A stretch of 64,000 nt of DNA from Pararhodobacter oceanensis (GTDB taxonomy: Bacteria; Pseudomonadota; Alphaproteobacteria; Rhodobacterales; Rhodobacteraceae): assembly GCF_003076755.1 (NCBI RefSeq), contig NZ_QDKM01000003.1, positions 186,001-250,000 on the forward strand, written 5' to 3'. A program made the translations under genes and the position numbers. The notes under the pieces are model-generated. The model saw only the letters and a list, made by a program, of their open reading frames with translations. It had not been told where the DNA came from and did no database searches. The number at the start of each line of letters is the position of its first letter. Within the stretch, counting starts at the first letter, position 1. Of the stretch, positions 17,546 through 27,184 are shown piece by piece.

Positions 17546-18298
17546 TCAGATGGTCGAGAGCGCCCCGAGGTCGGAGAGATCCGACAGGTCGAGGAGATCG
17601 GCGAGATCAGCGCCGTGCATCGCGTCGATCAGGCGCCGCGCCTGCCGGTCGGTGAGCTGCTGATAGTGCACCTTGCCGCCGGTGAGCATCATTTCCTCGG
17701 CGCTATGCACCATCTCGCCCTGCTCGTTCGGGCAATGCACCAAGGTGGTGCCGCTGGCATAGACCACCTCGTCCCCCTCGAACACCAGCGTGACGATCTT
17801 CATCTCGCGCATCGGCGGCACGCGGGTGATCGCGTTATAGCCTTCCAGCACATTGGCCTTCACCATCATGAAGGGATCGCCATATAGCGCCTCGGCCTCG
17901 TCGCTTTCGATCAGCACCGCCTGATCGGGCAGCAGGCGGATCGCCTCGCGGTTGCCCAGCGCCTTGGCCGGCACTTCCAGCGGCCAAAGCCCGCGGGGGG
18001 CGGCGGATTCGGCAGTCCAGAGGGTGCTGATCTGCACGGTTTTCAGCGGCCGCATGCCGTTGTCAAAGGTCACCACACGGTCGCCGCTGCGCAGGTCCTC
18101 GACCCGCTGCCAGCCAAGCTCGGTGGCGACCATCGTGCCGGCGATCAGACCGCTGGCAATCGAGGCGATCTCGCGCCCCGCCGCCATCGGACCGCTGTCT
18201 CCGACGGTCTGCACCGACCAGAGATCCCCGCGCCCCGAGAAGGAATACGGCAGAGTGTCTTTGCGATTGTTCGACGTGCTTACCCAACTGTGCAACAT
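17546..18298 (-). CDS. Hint (Hedgehog/intein-type) domain protein
   Basis: This 250-residue protein has a short N-terminal region and then a Hint domain starting near residue 47 with IASGLIAGTMVATELGWQRVEDLRSGDRVVTFDNG, the block A pattern of bacterial Hedgehog/intein-like domains common in Rhodobacteraceae. A later block reads AIRLLPDQAVLIESDEAEALYG. The residue at the expected splice-type nucleophile position is not a clear Cys, so autoprocessing is uncertain. The C-terminus is a run of Leu/Asp repeats (LADLLDLSDLSDLGAL). AAAGGGGA precedes the ATG. It stands alone between repeat DNA and a DMT exporter. Related proteins are often secreted or attached to calcium-binding repeats; here no such part is seen, and the function is unknown. 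Confidence 0.85.
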   Translation of the reverse strand: MLHSWVSTSNNRKDTLPYSFSGRGDLWSVQTVGDSGPMAAGREIASIASGLIAGTMVATELGWQRVEDLRSGDRVVTFDNGMRPLKTVQISTLWTAESAAPRGLWPLEVPAKALGNREAIRLLPDQAVLIESDEAEALYGDPFMMVKANVLEGYNAITRVPPMREMKIVTLVFEGDEVVYASGTTLVHCPNEQGEMVHSAEEMMLTGGKVHYQQLTDRQARRLIDAMHGADLADLLDLSDLSDLGALSTI

Positions 18299-18586
18299 TT
18301 TCTGTCCCCTTTAAAAGCACCCACATGTGCTTGATGGGTCCATAGAACTGCGGCGCGATGGCGAAGTGTTGATAAGTTTGCGGAGAATTGTAGGTAATCC
18401 CCGCGCCGCGCACCGCAAAGCCGCCATATTGCGGCGATGAGCCCCGAGATCGGCAGGATCTGCGCGGTTGTTGCCACAATTGACCCCGCTGCGCGAACAA
18501 ACATCGCGAATACAGGATATCGTTTCCCGACTCGCGGGGGTGGCAGCGGTCTGGCCGCGACTCAGGGGCGAGCCGCAGCAAGAGAC

Positions 18587-19504
18587 TCAGCGGCTGCGCA
18601 AGACCATCAGGGCGCCGGCGCCGATGATCAGCACGATGCCGATGGCGGCGCTGAGCGACAGGGGTTCTTGCCAGAGCAGATAGCTCCAACCGGCGACCAC
18701 CGGCAGCAGCACGTATTCAAAGATCGTCACGCGGCTGGCCTCGGCGATCTGGTAGCCGGTGACCAGTAGCGCGATCGCCAGCATCGAGCCAACGGCCTGC
18801 AATAGCGTCCAGCCGAGAAACGCGGGGCCGGGCCAGAGCCAGCCACGGGTGAGGAAACCGGCGGCGCCCTCGGGGACCGGCGGCGCGAGGATTGCCAGCA
18901 CCGCGAGGCCCAGCACTCCGGCGAGGCCGAGCACGATGAAGAACCCCAGTGTCAGCGTCGCGGCGCTTTCCTGCGCGCACCATTCGCGGGTGGCGACATT
19001 GCCCAGCGCATAAAAGGCGCCCGCGGCCAGCGGCACCAGAGAGCGCCAGTCGAGATCGGATTGCGCGCCGGGTTGCAGCACCATGAGGACGCCGACAAAC
19101 CCGACCAGCGCCGCCAGCAAACGCGCCATGCCGATGCGGTGGCCGTAGAAGCGCGCCAGCAGCAGCACGAAGATCGGCGCCGCGAAAAGCCCTGCCGAAG
19201 CCTGTGCGACGCTGAGAAAGCCGAGGCTGCCGAAATAGATCAGGATGCCGGTGCCATGCGCCAAGGAGCGCGCCGCCACCGCGCGAAAATTCACCGGCCG
19301 CAAGCGCAGCGCCAGAGGCAGCGCCAAGAGCCCCATCATCGCGGCGGCCATCAGGGAGCGCATCAGCTGGAACTGCCAGAGCCCGCCGATCAAGGCGATT
19401 TCGCGGACGAAATTATCGACAAAACCGATCAACACCGCATAGCCCAGAATACAAAGCGCTGCCGCCATGGTGCGGTTGCCTGCCTGTGTCATGCTCATGC
19501 TCAT
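18587..19504 (-). CDS. DMT superfamily (EamA) transporter
   Basis: This protein of about 305 residues has ten hydrophobic segments in two EamA halves, typical of drug/metabolite exporters of the inner membrane. The first half reads ALCILGYAVLIGFVDNFVREIALIGGLWQFQLMRS, and the second ends GIVLIIGAGALMVL. Several ATGs are clustered at the start (19510, 19504, 19498 and 19492). The ribosome site GGGGGA at 19511-19516 abuts the first, so 19504 with a six-base spacer is chosen. The gene is divergent from the acyl-CoA synthetase, sharing an 82-bp gap. The substrate is unknown. Confidence 0.88.
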   Translation of the reverse strand: MSMSMTQAGNRTMAAALCILGYAVLIGFVDNFVREIALIGGLWQFQLMRSLMAAAMMGLLALPLALRLRPVNFRAVAARSLAHGTGILIYFGSLGFLSVAQASAGLFAAPIFVLLLARFYGHRIGMARLLAALVGFVGVLMVLQPGAQSDLDWRSLVPLAAGAFYALGNVATREWCAQESAATLTLGFFIVLGLAGVLGLAVLAILAPPVPEGAAGFLTRGWLWPGPAFLGWTLLQAVGSMLAIALLVTGYQIAEASRVTIFEYVLLPVVAGWSYLLWQEPLSLSAAIGIVLIIGAGALMVLRSR

Positions 19505-19586
19505 GCGCATTCCCCCTTTTCGACCGGCGAAACTGCCGCCACTATGCGGAGCAGACAAGTCACTGATTTACAAGAGCGAGGATCAC

Positions 19587-21209
19587 ATGGGTTGGTTGGC
19601 CGACGAGTCCGGTCTGGACAAAACCGCAGCGAATTACGTGCCGCTGACGCCGCTGTCACATCTGCGCCGCGCTGCCGATATCTTCGCCAGTCGCGAGGCG
19701 CTGGTTTACGGCAATCAGCGCTGGAGTTACGCGCAGTATATGGAGCGGGTGACGCGGCTGGCCTCGGCGCTGGCGGGTCGCGGGGTGCGGCCCGGGGATG
19801 TGGTCTCGACGCTGTTGCCGAATGTGCCCAGCCATGCCGAGGCGCATTTCGCCGTGCCGGCCTGCGGGGCGGTGCTCAATGCGATCAATACGCGGCTGGA
19901 TCTGGATACGGTGGCCTATATTTTCGCGCATAGCGGCGCGCGGGTGGCTTTGGTCGATGCCAGTCTGATTGATCTGGCCGAGGCCGCTTGCGCGCAGATC
20001 GGCGGCGGGCCGGAATTGATCGAAGTGCCCGATGCGCAGGCCGGTGTCGCGGCGAGCGGGCGGCATCCGCTTTATGAGGATGTGGTGGCGCAGGGTGATC
20101 CGGCGTTTGACTGGATCATGCCGCAGGATGAATGGGAATCGCTGGCGCTGAATTACACCTCGGGGACGACGGGGCGGCCCAAGGGTGTGGTCTATCATCA
20201 CCGCGGCGCGTATCTCTCGACCATGGGGCAGCCGATCTCGTGGCGGATGGTGCTGTTTCCGCGCTATCTGACGATTGTGCCGATGTTCCATTGCAACGCC
20301 TGGTGCCATCCATGGATGATCCCGGCGCTGGGGGGCGCGATCATCTGCCTGCGCGAGATCACCGCGCGCGGGGTCTATAAGGCGATTGCCGAGGAGCAGG
20401 TGACGCATTTCGGCGGCGCGCCGATTGTATTGCAGACGATCATTGCCGCGAAAGACGACGAGCGGTTGCCGTTTGACCATACCGTCGAGGTGTTCACCGC
20501 CGGTGCGCCGCCACCCGCTGCGGTGCTGGCGGCGATCGAGCCTTTGGGGTTCAATGTCACGCAGGTTTACGGGTTGACCGAGACTTACGGGCCGGTGACC
20601 GAATGCACCTGGCATGAGGGGTTCGAGGCGCTGGAAGGCGACGACCGCGCCAGCGTCAAGGCGCGCACCGGCGTGTTGATGCCGTTCATGGACCGGATCA
20701 CCGTCACCGATGAGGCGCTGCGGGAAGTCGCGCGCGACACGTTGGCTTTGGGCGAGATCATGCACCGTGGCAATGGCGTGATGAAGGGCTATTTCCGCAA
20801 CCCCGAGGCCACGGCGGAGGCGTTCAAGGGCGGGTATTTCCACTCGGGCGACATCGCCTTCATGCATGAGGACGGCTATATCAAACTGGCGGATCGGGCG
20901 AAGGATATCATCATCTCAGGCGGCGAGAATGTCAGTTCGGTCGAGGTCGAGGGCGCCCTGATGCATCATCCGGCGGTGGCTTTGGCGGCGGTGGTGGCGA
21001 AACCTGACGAAAAATGGGGCGAAGTGCCCTGCGCCTTTGTCGAGCTGAAAGAGGGGCAAGAGGCCAGCGCGGCGGATTTGATCGCCTTTTGCCGCAGCCG
21101 CATTGCCGGGTTCAAAACCCCGAAATTTGTGGTGTTTCAGGACTTGCCAAAAACCTCGACAGGGAAGATTCAGAAGTTCGAATTGCGCGAGCAAGCCAAG
21201 ACCTTGTGA
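19587..21209 (+). CDS. AMP-forming acyl-CoA synthetase (medium/long-chain FadD-like)
   Basis: This 540-residue protein belongs to the ANL superfamily. The phosphate-binding P-loop is NYTSGTTGRPKGV near residue 190, the adenine/Mg region is QVYGLTETYGP, the hinge region reads FHSGDIAFMHEDGYIKLADRAKDIIISGGENV, and the catalytic lysine motif is KTSTGKIQK near the C-terminus. It activates a carboxylic acid to acyl-CoA with ATP. The start MGWLADESGLDK is chosen because GAGGA precedes it at 19578-19582, although the frame stays open further upstream. Proximity to the beta-oxidation operon and ETF genes suggests fatty-acid activation; DmdB-like methylmercaptopropionate ligase activity cannot be excluded by sequence reading alone. 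Confidence 0.9.
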   Translation: MGWLADESGLDKTAANYVPLTPLSHLRRAADIFASREALVYGNQRWSYAQYMERVTRLASALAGRGVRPGDVVSTLLPNVPSHAEAHFAVPACGAVLNAINTRLDLDTVAYIFAHSGARVALVDASLIDLAEAACAQIGGGPELIEVPDAQAGVAASGRHPLYEDVVAQGDPAFDWIMPQDEWESLALNYTSGTTGRPKGVVYHHRGAYLSTMGQPISWRMVLFPRYLTIVPMFHCNAWCHPWMIPALGGAIICLREITARGVYKAIAEEQVTHFGGAPIVLQTIIAAKDDERLPFDHTVEVFTAGAPPPAAVLAAIEPLGFNVTQVYGLTETYGPVTECTWHEGFEALEGDDRASVKARTGVLMPFMDRITVTDEALREVARDTLALGEIMHRGNGVMKGYFRNPEATAEAFKGGYFHSGDIAFMHEDGYIKLADRAKDIIISGGENVSSVEVEGALMHHPAVALAAVVAKPDEKWGEVPCAFVELKEGQEASAADLIAFCRSRIAGFKTPKFVVFQDLPKTSTGKIQKFELREQAKTL

Positions 21210-21290
21210 TCGCCAGCCCCTAGCAGCGGCGGCTGGCTTGCAATAGCATGGCGCTTTCGCACAGGTGAGATCGCGAGCGGGTGTTGAGGC

Positions 21291-22316
21291 ATGACAGCAC
21301 TGGATAAATACACGCGGCTCGAGGGCTCGGGTATCTGGCGGGCTGCGCCCGAGGAGCAGCGCCGCGATGTGGTGGTGTCTTTGGGCAATGCCAGTCTGGT
21401 GATCGCGGATGCGCGCTCGGAAATCGTGCTCAGCCATTGGTCCCTGCCCGCGGTGCAGCGGATGAACCGGGGCAATAATCCGGCGATTTTCGCCCCTGCC
21501 GAGGATCATGACGGCGAGACCCTGGAATTGGATGACGCGACGCTGATCGAGGCGCTGGAGACGATCCGCGCCGCGCTGGCCCCGCGCCAGCCGCTGCGCT
21601 GGTTGCGCATGGCATTGGTGGCGGCGACGGTATTGTTATTCGCGATTGGTGCCTATTGGCTGCCCGGCGTGGTGGTCAGCCGCACGACGCAGATCGTGCC
21701 GCCAGCGATGCGCGCGCAGATCGGGCGGACGGCCTTGGACAGTCTGTTTCTGGGCGCCAGCGGCGAGCGGATCTGCGCCGATCCCGAGGGGCGGCAGGTT
21801 CTGGCGACGCTGCGCAACCGCGTGTTGGGCGCGGGTTGGCAGGTCTCGGTGGTCGGTGGGGTGCCGGGGCTGGAGGTGGCGCATTTGCCCGGGCAGATCA
21901 TGGTGCTGGGCGCGGATTTGCTTGAGCGCTTGGACAGTGCCGAGGCGCTGGCAGGCTGGATGCTGGGCGAGGCGCTGGCGCTGCAGGCGCATGATCCGCT
22001 GAGCGAGGCGCTGCATTACGCGGGGCTGCGGGCGACGCTGGGGTTGATGACCACCGGCGCGCTGCCCGAGGGGTCGCTGGCGGGCTATGCCGCGCAGCTC
22101 TTCGCGCAGCCGGTGGTGTTCCCGCAGGCTGAGGCTTTGGGGCTGCGGCTGGATGCTTTGGGACAGGCGCCAACCGCCTATGCGCTGTCGCTGCCCGAAG
22201 CGCAGGCGGGGCTGGCGCAGGCGCTGGCCGACCGGATCGGCAGCCGCGCGACACGGGCGCCGCGGTTGCTGAGCGACGGGGAATGGCTGACGTTGCAGCA
22301 GATCTGCGCGGATTAG
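21291..22316 (+). CDS. Membrane protein of unknown function, resembling a degenerate M48 peptidase
   Basis: This 341-residue protein has a soluble N-terminal region of about 100 residues, one strong membrane segment at about 103-125 (WLRMALVAATVLLFAIGAYWLPGVVV) and a C-terminal domain. The C-terminal part reads LPGQIMVLGADLLERLDSAEALAGWMLGEALAL. This resembles the strand and helix around the zinc motif of M48 peptidases, where one expects a HExxH sequence, but the histidines are absent (GEALA). If the resemblance is true this is a non-catalytic relative; that is my inference. GAGG precedes the ATG. It lies 81 bp after the acyl-CoA synthetase, so the two may form an operon. Confidence 0.75.
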   Translation: MTALDKYTRLEGSGIWRAAPEEQRRDVVVSLGNASLVIADARSEIVLSHWSLPAVQRMNRGNNPAIFAPAEDHDGETLELDDATLIEALETIRAALAPRQPLRWLRMALVAATVLLFAIGAYWLPGVVVSRTTQIVPPAMRAQIGRTALDSLFLGASGERICADPEGRQVLATLRNRVLGAGWQVSVVGGVPGLEVAHLPGQIMVLGADLLERLDSAEALAGWMLGEALALQAHDPLSEALHYAGLRATLGLMTTGALPEGSLAGYAAQLFAQPVVFPQAEALGLRLDALGQAPTAYALSLPEAQAGLAQALADRIGSRATRAPRLLSDGEWLTLQQICAD

Positions 22317-23006
22317 GGGGCTGGGCGCGAGACGTGAAGCGCCAGCCAGCGGACCAGCGGAACGCCGATAATGGCTTTCATAACGAACTGAGGGCGCCAG
22401 ATTGGCTCGCCGTGTGTCGCCAGACCGCGGGATGGCGATCCTACTGTGGAACGATGCGCTTTATGCTGGCCAACCCGGACGACCTGCAAGCGACGTGCCT
22501 TGGGCAGCCAATTCGCCAGCCCTTGCGGGCGGTCCCCGCTCTCGGTGATTATTCGATGAATAATCACCTGCCGCGTCGACGGGACGATGCACGGCGGCTT
22601 CGCCTTGATTCCGTGCAGAGGAGGCCTTGGTGTGCCATGGCGCGTCGATGGGACAATGCAAGGTGGCTATGCGTTGGTTCCATGCGGGAGGCGCGAACTA
22701 CGGGATAGCTGAACGCGAGGCGGTGATGGTTGCGCCGTATAGACGAGGACGGACACGAGCCGCGCATCGGCAGTCCGCGGGGTGGCGGGGCGACCGTGGA
22801 GCGGCGCGGTTTATGGTGGCAAAATCCGAAATACATTAAAGCGGTGCGCCAACAGCAGCCAGATCGCCAGCCCGGGGGGCGGACCCCGCTCTCGGTGATT
22901 ATTCTATGAATAATCACCTGCCGCGTCGACGGGACGATGCGCGGCGGCTTTGCCTTGATTCCGCGCGGTGAAGACCAACGTGCGCAGCCTCGCCTACTGA
23001 AACGCA
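22317..23006. repeat. Gene-free region with two family 2 repeat copies carrying the hairpin module
   Basis: Two family 2 elements occupy most of this gap, at about 22417-22622 and 22766-22971. Both have the left end T(C)GCCAGACCGCGG or a variant of it. In both, the right end is interrupted by the module with a perfect 11-bp hairpin, GGTGATTATTC-loop-GAATAATCACC, at 22544-22568 (loop GAT) and 22894-22918 (loop TAT). Both end in GGCGGCTTnGCCTTGATTCC. No gene is supported here; open frames run through the repeats. Confidence 0.85.
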
Positions 23007-23037
23007 AAAACCCCCGCCGGTGGGCAGGGGTTTCGCA
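23007..23037 (-). terminator. Terminator of the SPOR-domain gene
   Basis: Read on the minus strand, AAACCCC, an inner GC-rich stem-loop and GGGGGTTTTT form a stable hairpin ending in a T run, 17 bp after the stop of the SPOR protein gene. It fits a Rho-independent terminator for leftward transcription. Confidence 0.8.
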
Positions 23038-23053
23038 ATCTCATATCCGGCGA

Positions 23054-24205
23054 TCAGCGGATGAAGGCATCCGAGTAGCCCATCGCGCGGGCGCGTTGCA
23101 GGGCGGCTTGCAGGTCGGCGTGGCTGGTGAAGGGACCGGCGAGGACCGCTTGCATCGGGCGGCCACCATTGGTGATCCGGCCGGTGGCAGCAGGCAGGCC
23201 CTGGGCGCGCAGGGCACGGATCGCGGCCTGCATATTGTTGCGACCACGGAAGGTGCCGATCTGCACATATTGCCCGTCACTCATCCGGCCACCGCTGAAA
23301 TTCGAGCGCTCGGGCTGATGCGCGGTGACCCCGGCCATGGTGCCCATGGTCGAGACCGTGGCGCGCGGCGCGGCAACCGCAGGTGCGGCAGGCGCAGGCG
23401 CGAAATGGCCAGAGGCGCCGTGCAGATAGGGCTCGGGCCAGCGCGGTGCATAGGGCGGCGGCAGCATATAGACGTTGTTATTCGGCCCCGGATAGGGGTT
23501 CACGCCATTCCAAGGTTCCCAGACGCCACCGCGCGGCGATTGCTCACGCAGAGCATCGGCGGGATGCGTGGCCTGCGGGACGCAGCGCAACGGCAGATCG
23601 GGGCGCGCGGGCGAGGGCACGGCATACATCTGGCTGTGCGGGCTGTAATTGGTGCAGGGCGACGGGCCGGTGCGGTCATAGAAGCTCCAGCGGGTGTCGA
23701 GCCCACCGGCCTGCACGCGGTGCAGCGTCGGTGCCGAGGTGCGGGCCTGCGCCACGCGGGTGCGGGCGGGCGGGCCTTCGGGCGCGACGGAGTAAGGCTC
23801 GGAGATGCGGGTGCGCACCGTGGCCGTGGCCACCGGCGCGGCCACAACAGTGGCGCGGCGCGGCGTGGTCGCAGCGGTCACCACCGGCTCGGCGCGCACG
23901 GTGACCGGCGCGGGAGCCATAACCGGAGCTGGTGCCGGAGCAACCTGTGCCACCGCTGCAGCGCCAACCGCCACCGAGGGCTGCGCGCCGCACATTGGCC
24001 GGCGATCATCGCCGTAGCGCGGCACCCATGTGGTATGGCCGTTGAAGCCAGCGCGGATAAACACACATCCGTTGCTGTCTACATATTGAGTTTGGCTATA
24101 GCTGGCGGGCGGCATCTCGGCCGGGGTGCGACCAACTTGCGCCTGCGCAGCTACAGCCGACAAGGCCGTGACGACGGCAGCTGTCGAAAATAGCTTGGCA
24201 ATCAT
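23054..24205 (-). CDS. Secreted SPOR-domain protein
   Basis: This 383-residue protein starts MIAKLFSTAAVVTALSAVAA, a clear signal peptide ending AQA, so it is exported to the periplasm. The middle is long, low-complexity and rich in Ala, Pro and Val. The last roughly 75 residues (GQYVQIGTFRGRNNMQAAIRALRAQG and so on, ending GYSDAFIR) form a SPOR domain, which binds glycan strands lacking stem peptides at division sites. The start is chosen with AGGGGGA upstream; an earlier in-frame start would spoil the signal peptide. It is followed by a terminator and stands alone, oriented toward repeat DNA. A role at the septum is likely from the domain, but the partner is unknown. Confidence 0.9.
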   Translation of the reverse strand: MIAKLFSTAAVVTALSAVAAQAQVGRTPAEMPPASYSQTQYVDSNGCVFIRAGFNGHTTWVPRYGDDRRPMCGAQPSVAVGAAAVAQVAPAPAPVMAPAPVTVRAEPVVTAATTPRRATVVAAPVATATVRTRISEPYSVAPEGPPARTRVAQARTSAPTLHRVQAGGLDTRWSFYDRTGPSPCTNYSPHSQMYAVPSPARPDLPLRCVPQATHPADALREQSPRGGVWEPWNGVNPYPGPNNNVYMLPPPYAPRWPEPYLHGASGHFAPAPAAPAVAAPRATVSTMGTMAGVTAHQPERSNFSGGRMSDGQYVQIGTFRGRNNMQAAIRALRAQGLPAATGRITNGGRPMQAVLAGPFTSHADLQAALQRARAMGYSDAFIR

Positions 24206-24274
24206 AAGAATTCCCCCTGGTGGATTTACCAAGGATGCAATGACATGCCTTCGGAGTAAAGTCTTATCTTTACA

Positions 24275-24928
24275 TCACTTTGTGCCAAACATGCGGTCAC
24301 CGGCGTCGCCCAGCCCCGGCACGATATAGCCTTTTTCGTCCAAACGCTCATCCAGCGAGGCGGTGACCACGCGCACATCGGGGTGCGCCTCTTTCATCCG
24401 CGCGACGCCTTCGGGCGCCGCCAAGAGGCACAGGAAGATGATATTCTTGGCGCCCGCCTCTTTCAACAGATCCACCGCCGCCGCCGAGGAATTGCCGGTC
24501 GCCAGCATCGGATCGACGGCAATGGTCACCCGCTCGCCCATTTCGGAGGGGAGTTTGCAGTAGTATTGCACCGGTTTGAGGGTCACCGGATCGCGGTAGA
24601 GGCCGACGAAACCGACGCGGGCGCCGGGGATCAGCTCAAGAATACCGTCCAAGAGCCCGTTACCGGCGCGCAGGATCGAGACCAGCGCCAGTTTGCGCCC
24701 CTCGAGCACCGGCGCGTCCCATTCGCAGATCGGGGTCTGGATCCGCTCGGTGGTCATCGGCAGATCGCGGGTCACCTCATAGGCCAGAAGCTGCGAAATC
24801 TCGCGCAGCAACTGGCGGAACACCGCCGTCGAGGTCTCGGTCCGGCGCATCATGCTGAGTTTATGCGCGACCAGCGGGTGGTCGACGACAGTCAAATGCG
24901 GGACGGTCTCGGCGGTGTGTTCGGTCAT
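24275..24928 (-). CDS. upp: Uracil phosphoribosyltransferase
   Basis: This 217-residue protein converts uracil and PRPP to UMP in pyrimidine salvage. Motifs include [17 protein letters not shown] at the N-terminus, [14 protein letters not shown], the PRPP-binding segment [18 protein letters not shown] and the C-terminal [13 protein letters not shown] that closes over uracil. The length is standard for Upp. It is the last gene of the minus-strand salvage operon cdd-deoA-deoB-add-upp and its ATG overlaps the add stop by four bases, so expression is coupled. The 69-bp gap to the SPOR gene holds no obvious strong hairpin. Confidence 0.96.
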   Translation of the reverse strand: MTEHTAETVPHLTVVDHPLVAHKLSMMRRTETSTAVFRQLLREISQLLAYEVTRDLPMTTERIQTPICEWDAPVLEGRKLALVSILRAGNGLLDGILELIPGARVGFVGLYRDPVTLKPVQYYCKLPSEMGERVTIAVDPMLATGNSSAAAVDLLKEAGAKNIIFLCLLAAPEGVARMKEAHPDVRVVTASLDERLDEKGYIVPGLGDAGDRMFGTK

Positions 24929-25923
24929 GCGCTTCCCTCGATGATTTTGAGTATGCGGTCTCTGGTCGCGGCGTCGCAGAAGGCGGCGCGCATCGCGTCG
25001 GCGTTCATGGCGCGAAAATCCTCTTCTGTCCAGCCAAAGACCCGCGCCAGTTCTTCATATTCCTTGACCAGCGTGGTGTGGAAAAACGGCGGATCATCGG
25101 TCGAGATGGTCACTTTCACCTCGCGTTCACGCAGGCGGGCTATCGGGTGGCTGGCGAAATCGGGGTAAACGCCGAGCACCACATTCGAGCCCGGGCAGAC
25201 CTCAAGCGTGATGCCGTCTTCGGCGAGCCGATCAACCAGCGCCAGATCGTCGATGGATTGCACGCCGTGGCCGATGCGCTCGACCTTCAGGTGATCAAGC
25301 GCATCGCGCACCGATTGCGCGCCGCCCCATTCGCCAGCGTGGGCGGTCAGCCGCAGACCGGCCTCGCGGGCGCAGTCAAAGGCCCAAGTGAAGTCTTTGG
25401 GGTGAAAGGCTTTCTCGTCACCGGCGATGCCGAAACCGGTGATGAAGTGGCCCTTGGTCTCGGCGGCACACTGCGCAATCGGGCGGGATTTCTCGGGGCC
25501 GAAATGGCGGATCGGGGTGACGATACCCTTGAGGGTGATGCCCATGGTGCGCTCGGCCTCATCGGCGGCCTCGGTGATCGCCTGCAGATATTCGCGCCAC
25601 GCCACCAGATCGCCGCCGCCGCAGAAATCGGGCGAGACAAAGGTTTCCGCGTAGACCACACCATCGGCGGCGCGGTCTTCGAGCACGGCAAGGGTCAGGC
25701 GGCGGAAGTCCTCAGGGGTTTGCAGCGTGGTGCAGGCGGCCTCATAGACCTCGAGAAAATGCCAGAAATCGCGGTAGGCATAGCCGCCGTGCTCGTCAAA
25801 GATACCGGCGATGTCGATGCTTTTCTCTTTCGCCAATCCACGAATAAAGGCGGGGGGCGCGGCGCCTTCGAGATGCAGGTGCAATTCGGCTTTGGGCAGG
25901 GCGGGGTCGATGCGTTCGCTCAT
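24925..25923 (-). CDS. add: Adenosine deaminase
   Basis: This 332-residue enzyme has the metal-binding N-terminal motif [13 protein letters not shown] (two His ligands). Further signatures are [17 protein letters not shown], with the metal-binding and general-base region, and the C-terminal [15 protein letters not shown] with the catalytic Asp pair. It deaminates adenosine and deoxyadenosine to inosine forms. The start ATG at 25921-25923 has GGAGAG upstream; an upstream frame extension overlapping deoB is not used. It is separated from deoB by one base and overlaps upp. Its place in a deo operon shows that purine and pyrimidine nucleosides are salvaged together. Confidence 0.95.
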   Translation of the reverse strand: MSERIDPALPKAELHLHLEGAAPPAFIRGLAKEKSIDIAGIFDEHGGYAYRDFWHFLEVYEAACTTLQTPEDFRRLTLAVLEDRAADGVVYAETFVSPDFCGGGDLVAWREYLQAITEAADEAERTMGITLKGIVTPIRHFGPEKSRPIAQCAAETKGHFITGFGIAGDEKAFHPKDFTWAFDCAREAGLRLTAHAGEWGGAQSVRDALDHLKVERIGHGVQSIDDLALVDRLAEDGITLEVCPGSNVVLGVYPDFASHPIARLREREVKVTISTDDPPFFHTTLVKEYEELARVFGWTEEDFRAMNADAMRAAFCDAATRDRILKIIEGSA

Positions 25924-25924
25924 G

Positions 25925-27184
25925 TCACTCTCCGTTGGGGGATGTTCGGCTGAGGATGTCACGACCCGGCCCGCGCTGGCTGAGGCCGAGATGCGCGGCG
26001 ACGGTGGCAGCGACATCGGTAAAGCCGATCTGTCCGAGGTTGCCCTCCCCTACAAGCGTTTGCGGCTGGTGCACAAGCACGGGCACGCGCTCGCGGGTGT
26101 GGTCGGTGCCGGTCCACGTGGGGTCATTGCCGTGATCGGCGGTGAAGATCGCCAGATCACCGGGGCGCAGGCGGGCGAGGAGGTCGGCGGCTTGGGCGTC
26201 GAAGACCTCCAGCGCGCGAGCATAGCCGGAGACGTCGCGGGGGTGGCCATAGAGGCTGTCGAATTCGACGAGGTTGCAGAAGGTTAATGAGCCGTCTTCG
26301 GCCTCATCCGCAAGGCGCAGGAGGTGTTGCACCAGATCGGCGTCGCTTTTGCCCTTGTGCAGATGGTCGATGCCACGGTGCGAGAAGATATCGCCGATTT
26401 TACCCACAGCATGGACGATATGGCCGTCGGTTTGCGCCCAATCCATCAAGGCGGGGCTGGGCGGGGCGATGGCGAAATCGCGGCGGTTGCCGGTGCGTTT
26501 GAATGCGCCCGCGGTGCCGGTGAAGGGCCGCGCGATCACCCGCCCGACGCGGCGCGCATGCAGATAGGGCGCGAGGTCTTCGCAGAGTTTGATCAGGCGC
26601 TCGAGGCCGAAGGCTTCTTCATGCGCGGCGATCTGGAACACGCTGTCGGCGGAGGTGTAGCAGATCGGATAGCCGCTGCGCAGATGTTCGTCGCCCAGCG
26701 CCTGCATGATCGCGATACCGGCGGCGTGGCAATTGCCGAGGATGCCGTCGGTGCCGGCCAAGGCGCAGACCTTGGCGGTGAGATGGTCGTCAAAGGCGGG
26801 GGTGGTTTTGGGGAAATAGGTCCAGTCCCAAGGCACCGGCACACCGGCGAGTTCCCAATGGCCCGAGGGCGTGTCCTTGCCGTTGGAAACCTCGGTGGCG
26901 GCGGCCCATTGGCCGGTGGGGGTGGCGGTGAGGCCGGGGGCGTGGAAGCCCGAGGCCAGTGTCAGGGCGCGGCCAATGCCGAGGGCTTCCAGCGTCGGGA
27001 TGCGCAGGGGGCCGCTGCGGCCTTCCTCGGCGCGACCCTCGGCGCAGGCTTGGGCGATATGGCCGAGGGTGTTCGCGCCGGTATCGGGCACGCCGTTGTT
27101 GAAAAACGCCTCGGCATCGGGGGCGCCGCCGATGCCGACGGAGTCGAGAACGGTGAGAAAGGCGCGGGACTTTGGTGCGGTCAT
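25925..27184 (-). CDS. deoB: Phosphopentomutase
   Basis: This 419-residue member of the alkaline-phosphatase superfamily has the N-terminal metal motif LTVLDSVGIGGAPDA, the GHWELAGVPV region and the C-terminal metal-binding IFTADHGNDPTWTGTDHTRE. It interconverts (deoxy)ribose 1-phosphate and 5-phosphate, feeding sugar from nucleoside phosphorolysis into central metabolism. Its ATG overlaps the deoA stop by four bases. No deoC aldolase or purine nucleoside phosphorylase is in this operon within the window. Length and motifs are standard. Confidence 0.96.
   Translation of the reverse strand: MTAPKSRAFLTVLDSVGIGGAPDAEAFFNNGVPDTGANTLGHIAQACAEGRAEEGRSGPLRIPTLEALGIGRALTLASGFHAPGLTATPTGQWAAATEVSNGKDTPSGHWELAGVPVPWDWTYFPKTTPAFDDHLTAKVCALAGTDGILGNCHAAGIAIMQALGDEHLRSGYPICYTSADSVFQIAAHEEAFGLERLIKLCEDLAPYLHARRVGRVIARPFTGTAGAFKRTGNRRDFAIAPPSPALMDWAQTDGHIVHAVGKIGDIFSHRGIDHLHKGKSDADLVQHLLRLADEAEDGSLTFCNLVEFDSLYGHPRDVSGYARALEVFDAQAADLLARLRPGDLAIFTADHGNDPTWTGTDHTRERVPVLVHQPQTLVGEGNLGQIGFTDVAATVAAHLGLSQRGPGRDILSRTSPNGE

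Noticed and set aside
18280-18504. 74-codon minus-strand frame between the Hint and DMT genes
   Set aside because: No ribosome site or recognisable domain; composition is consistent with untranslated DNA, so the 288-bp gap is left without a gene.
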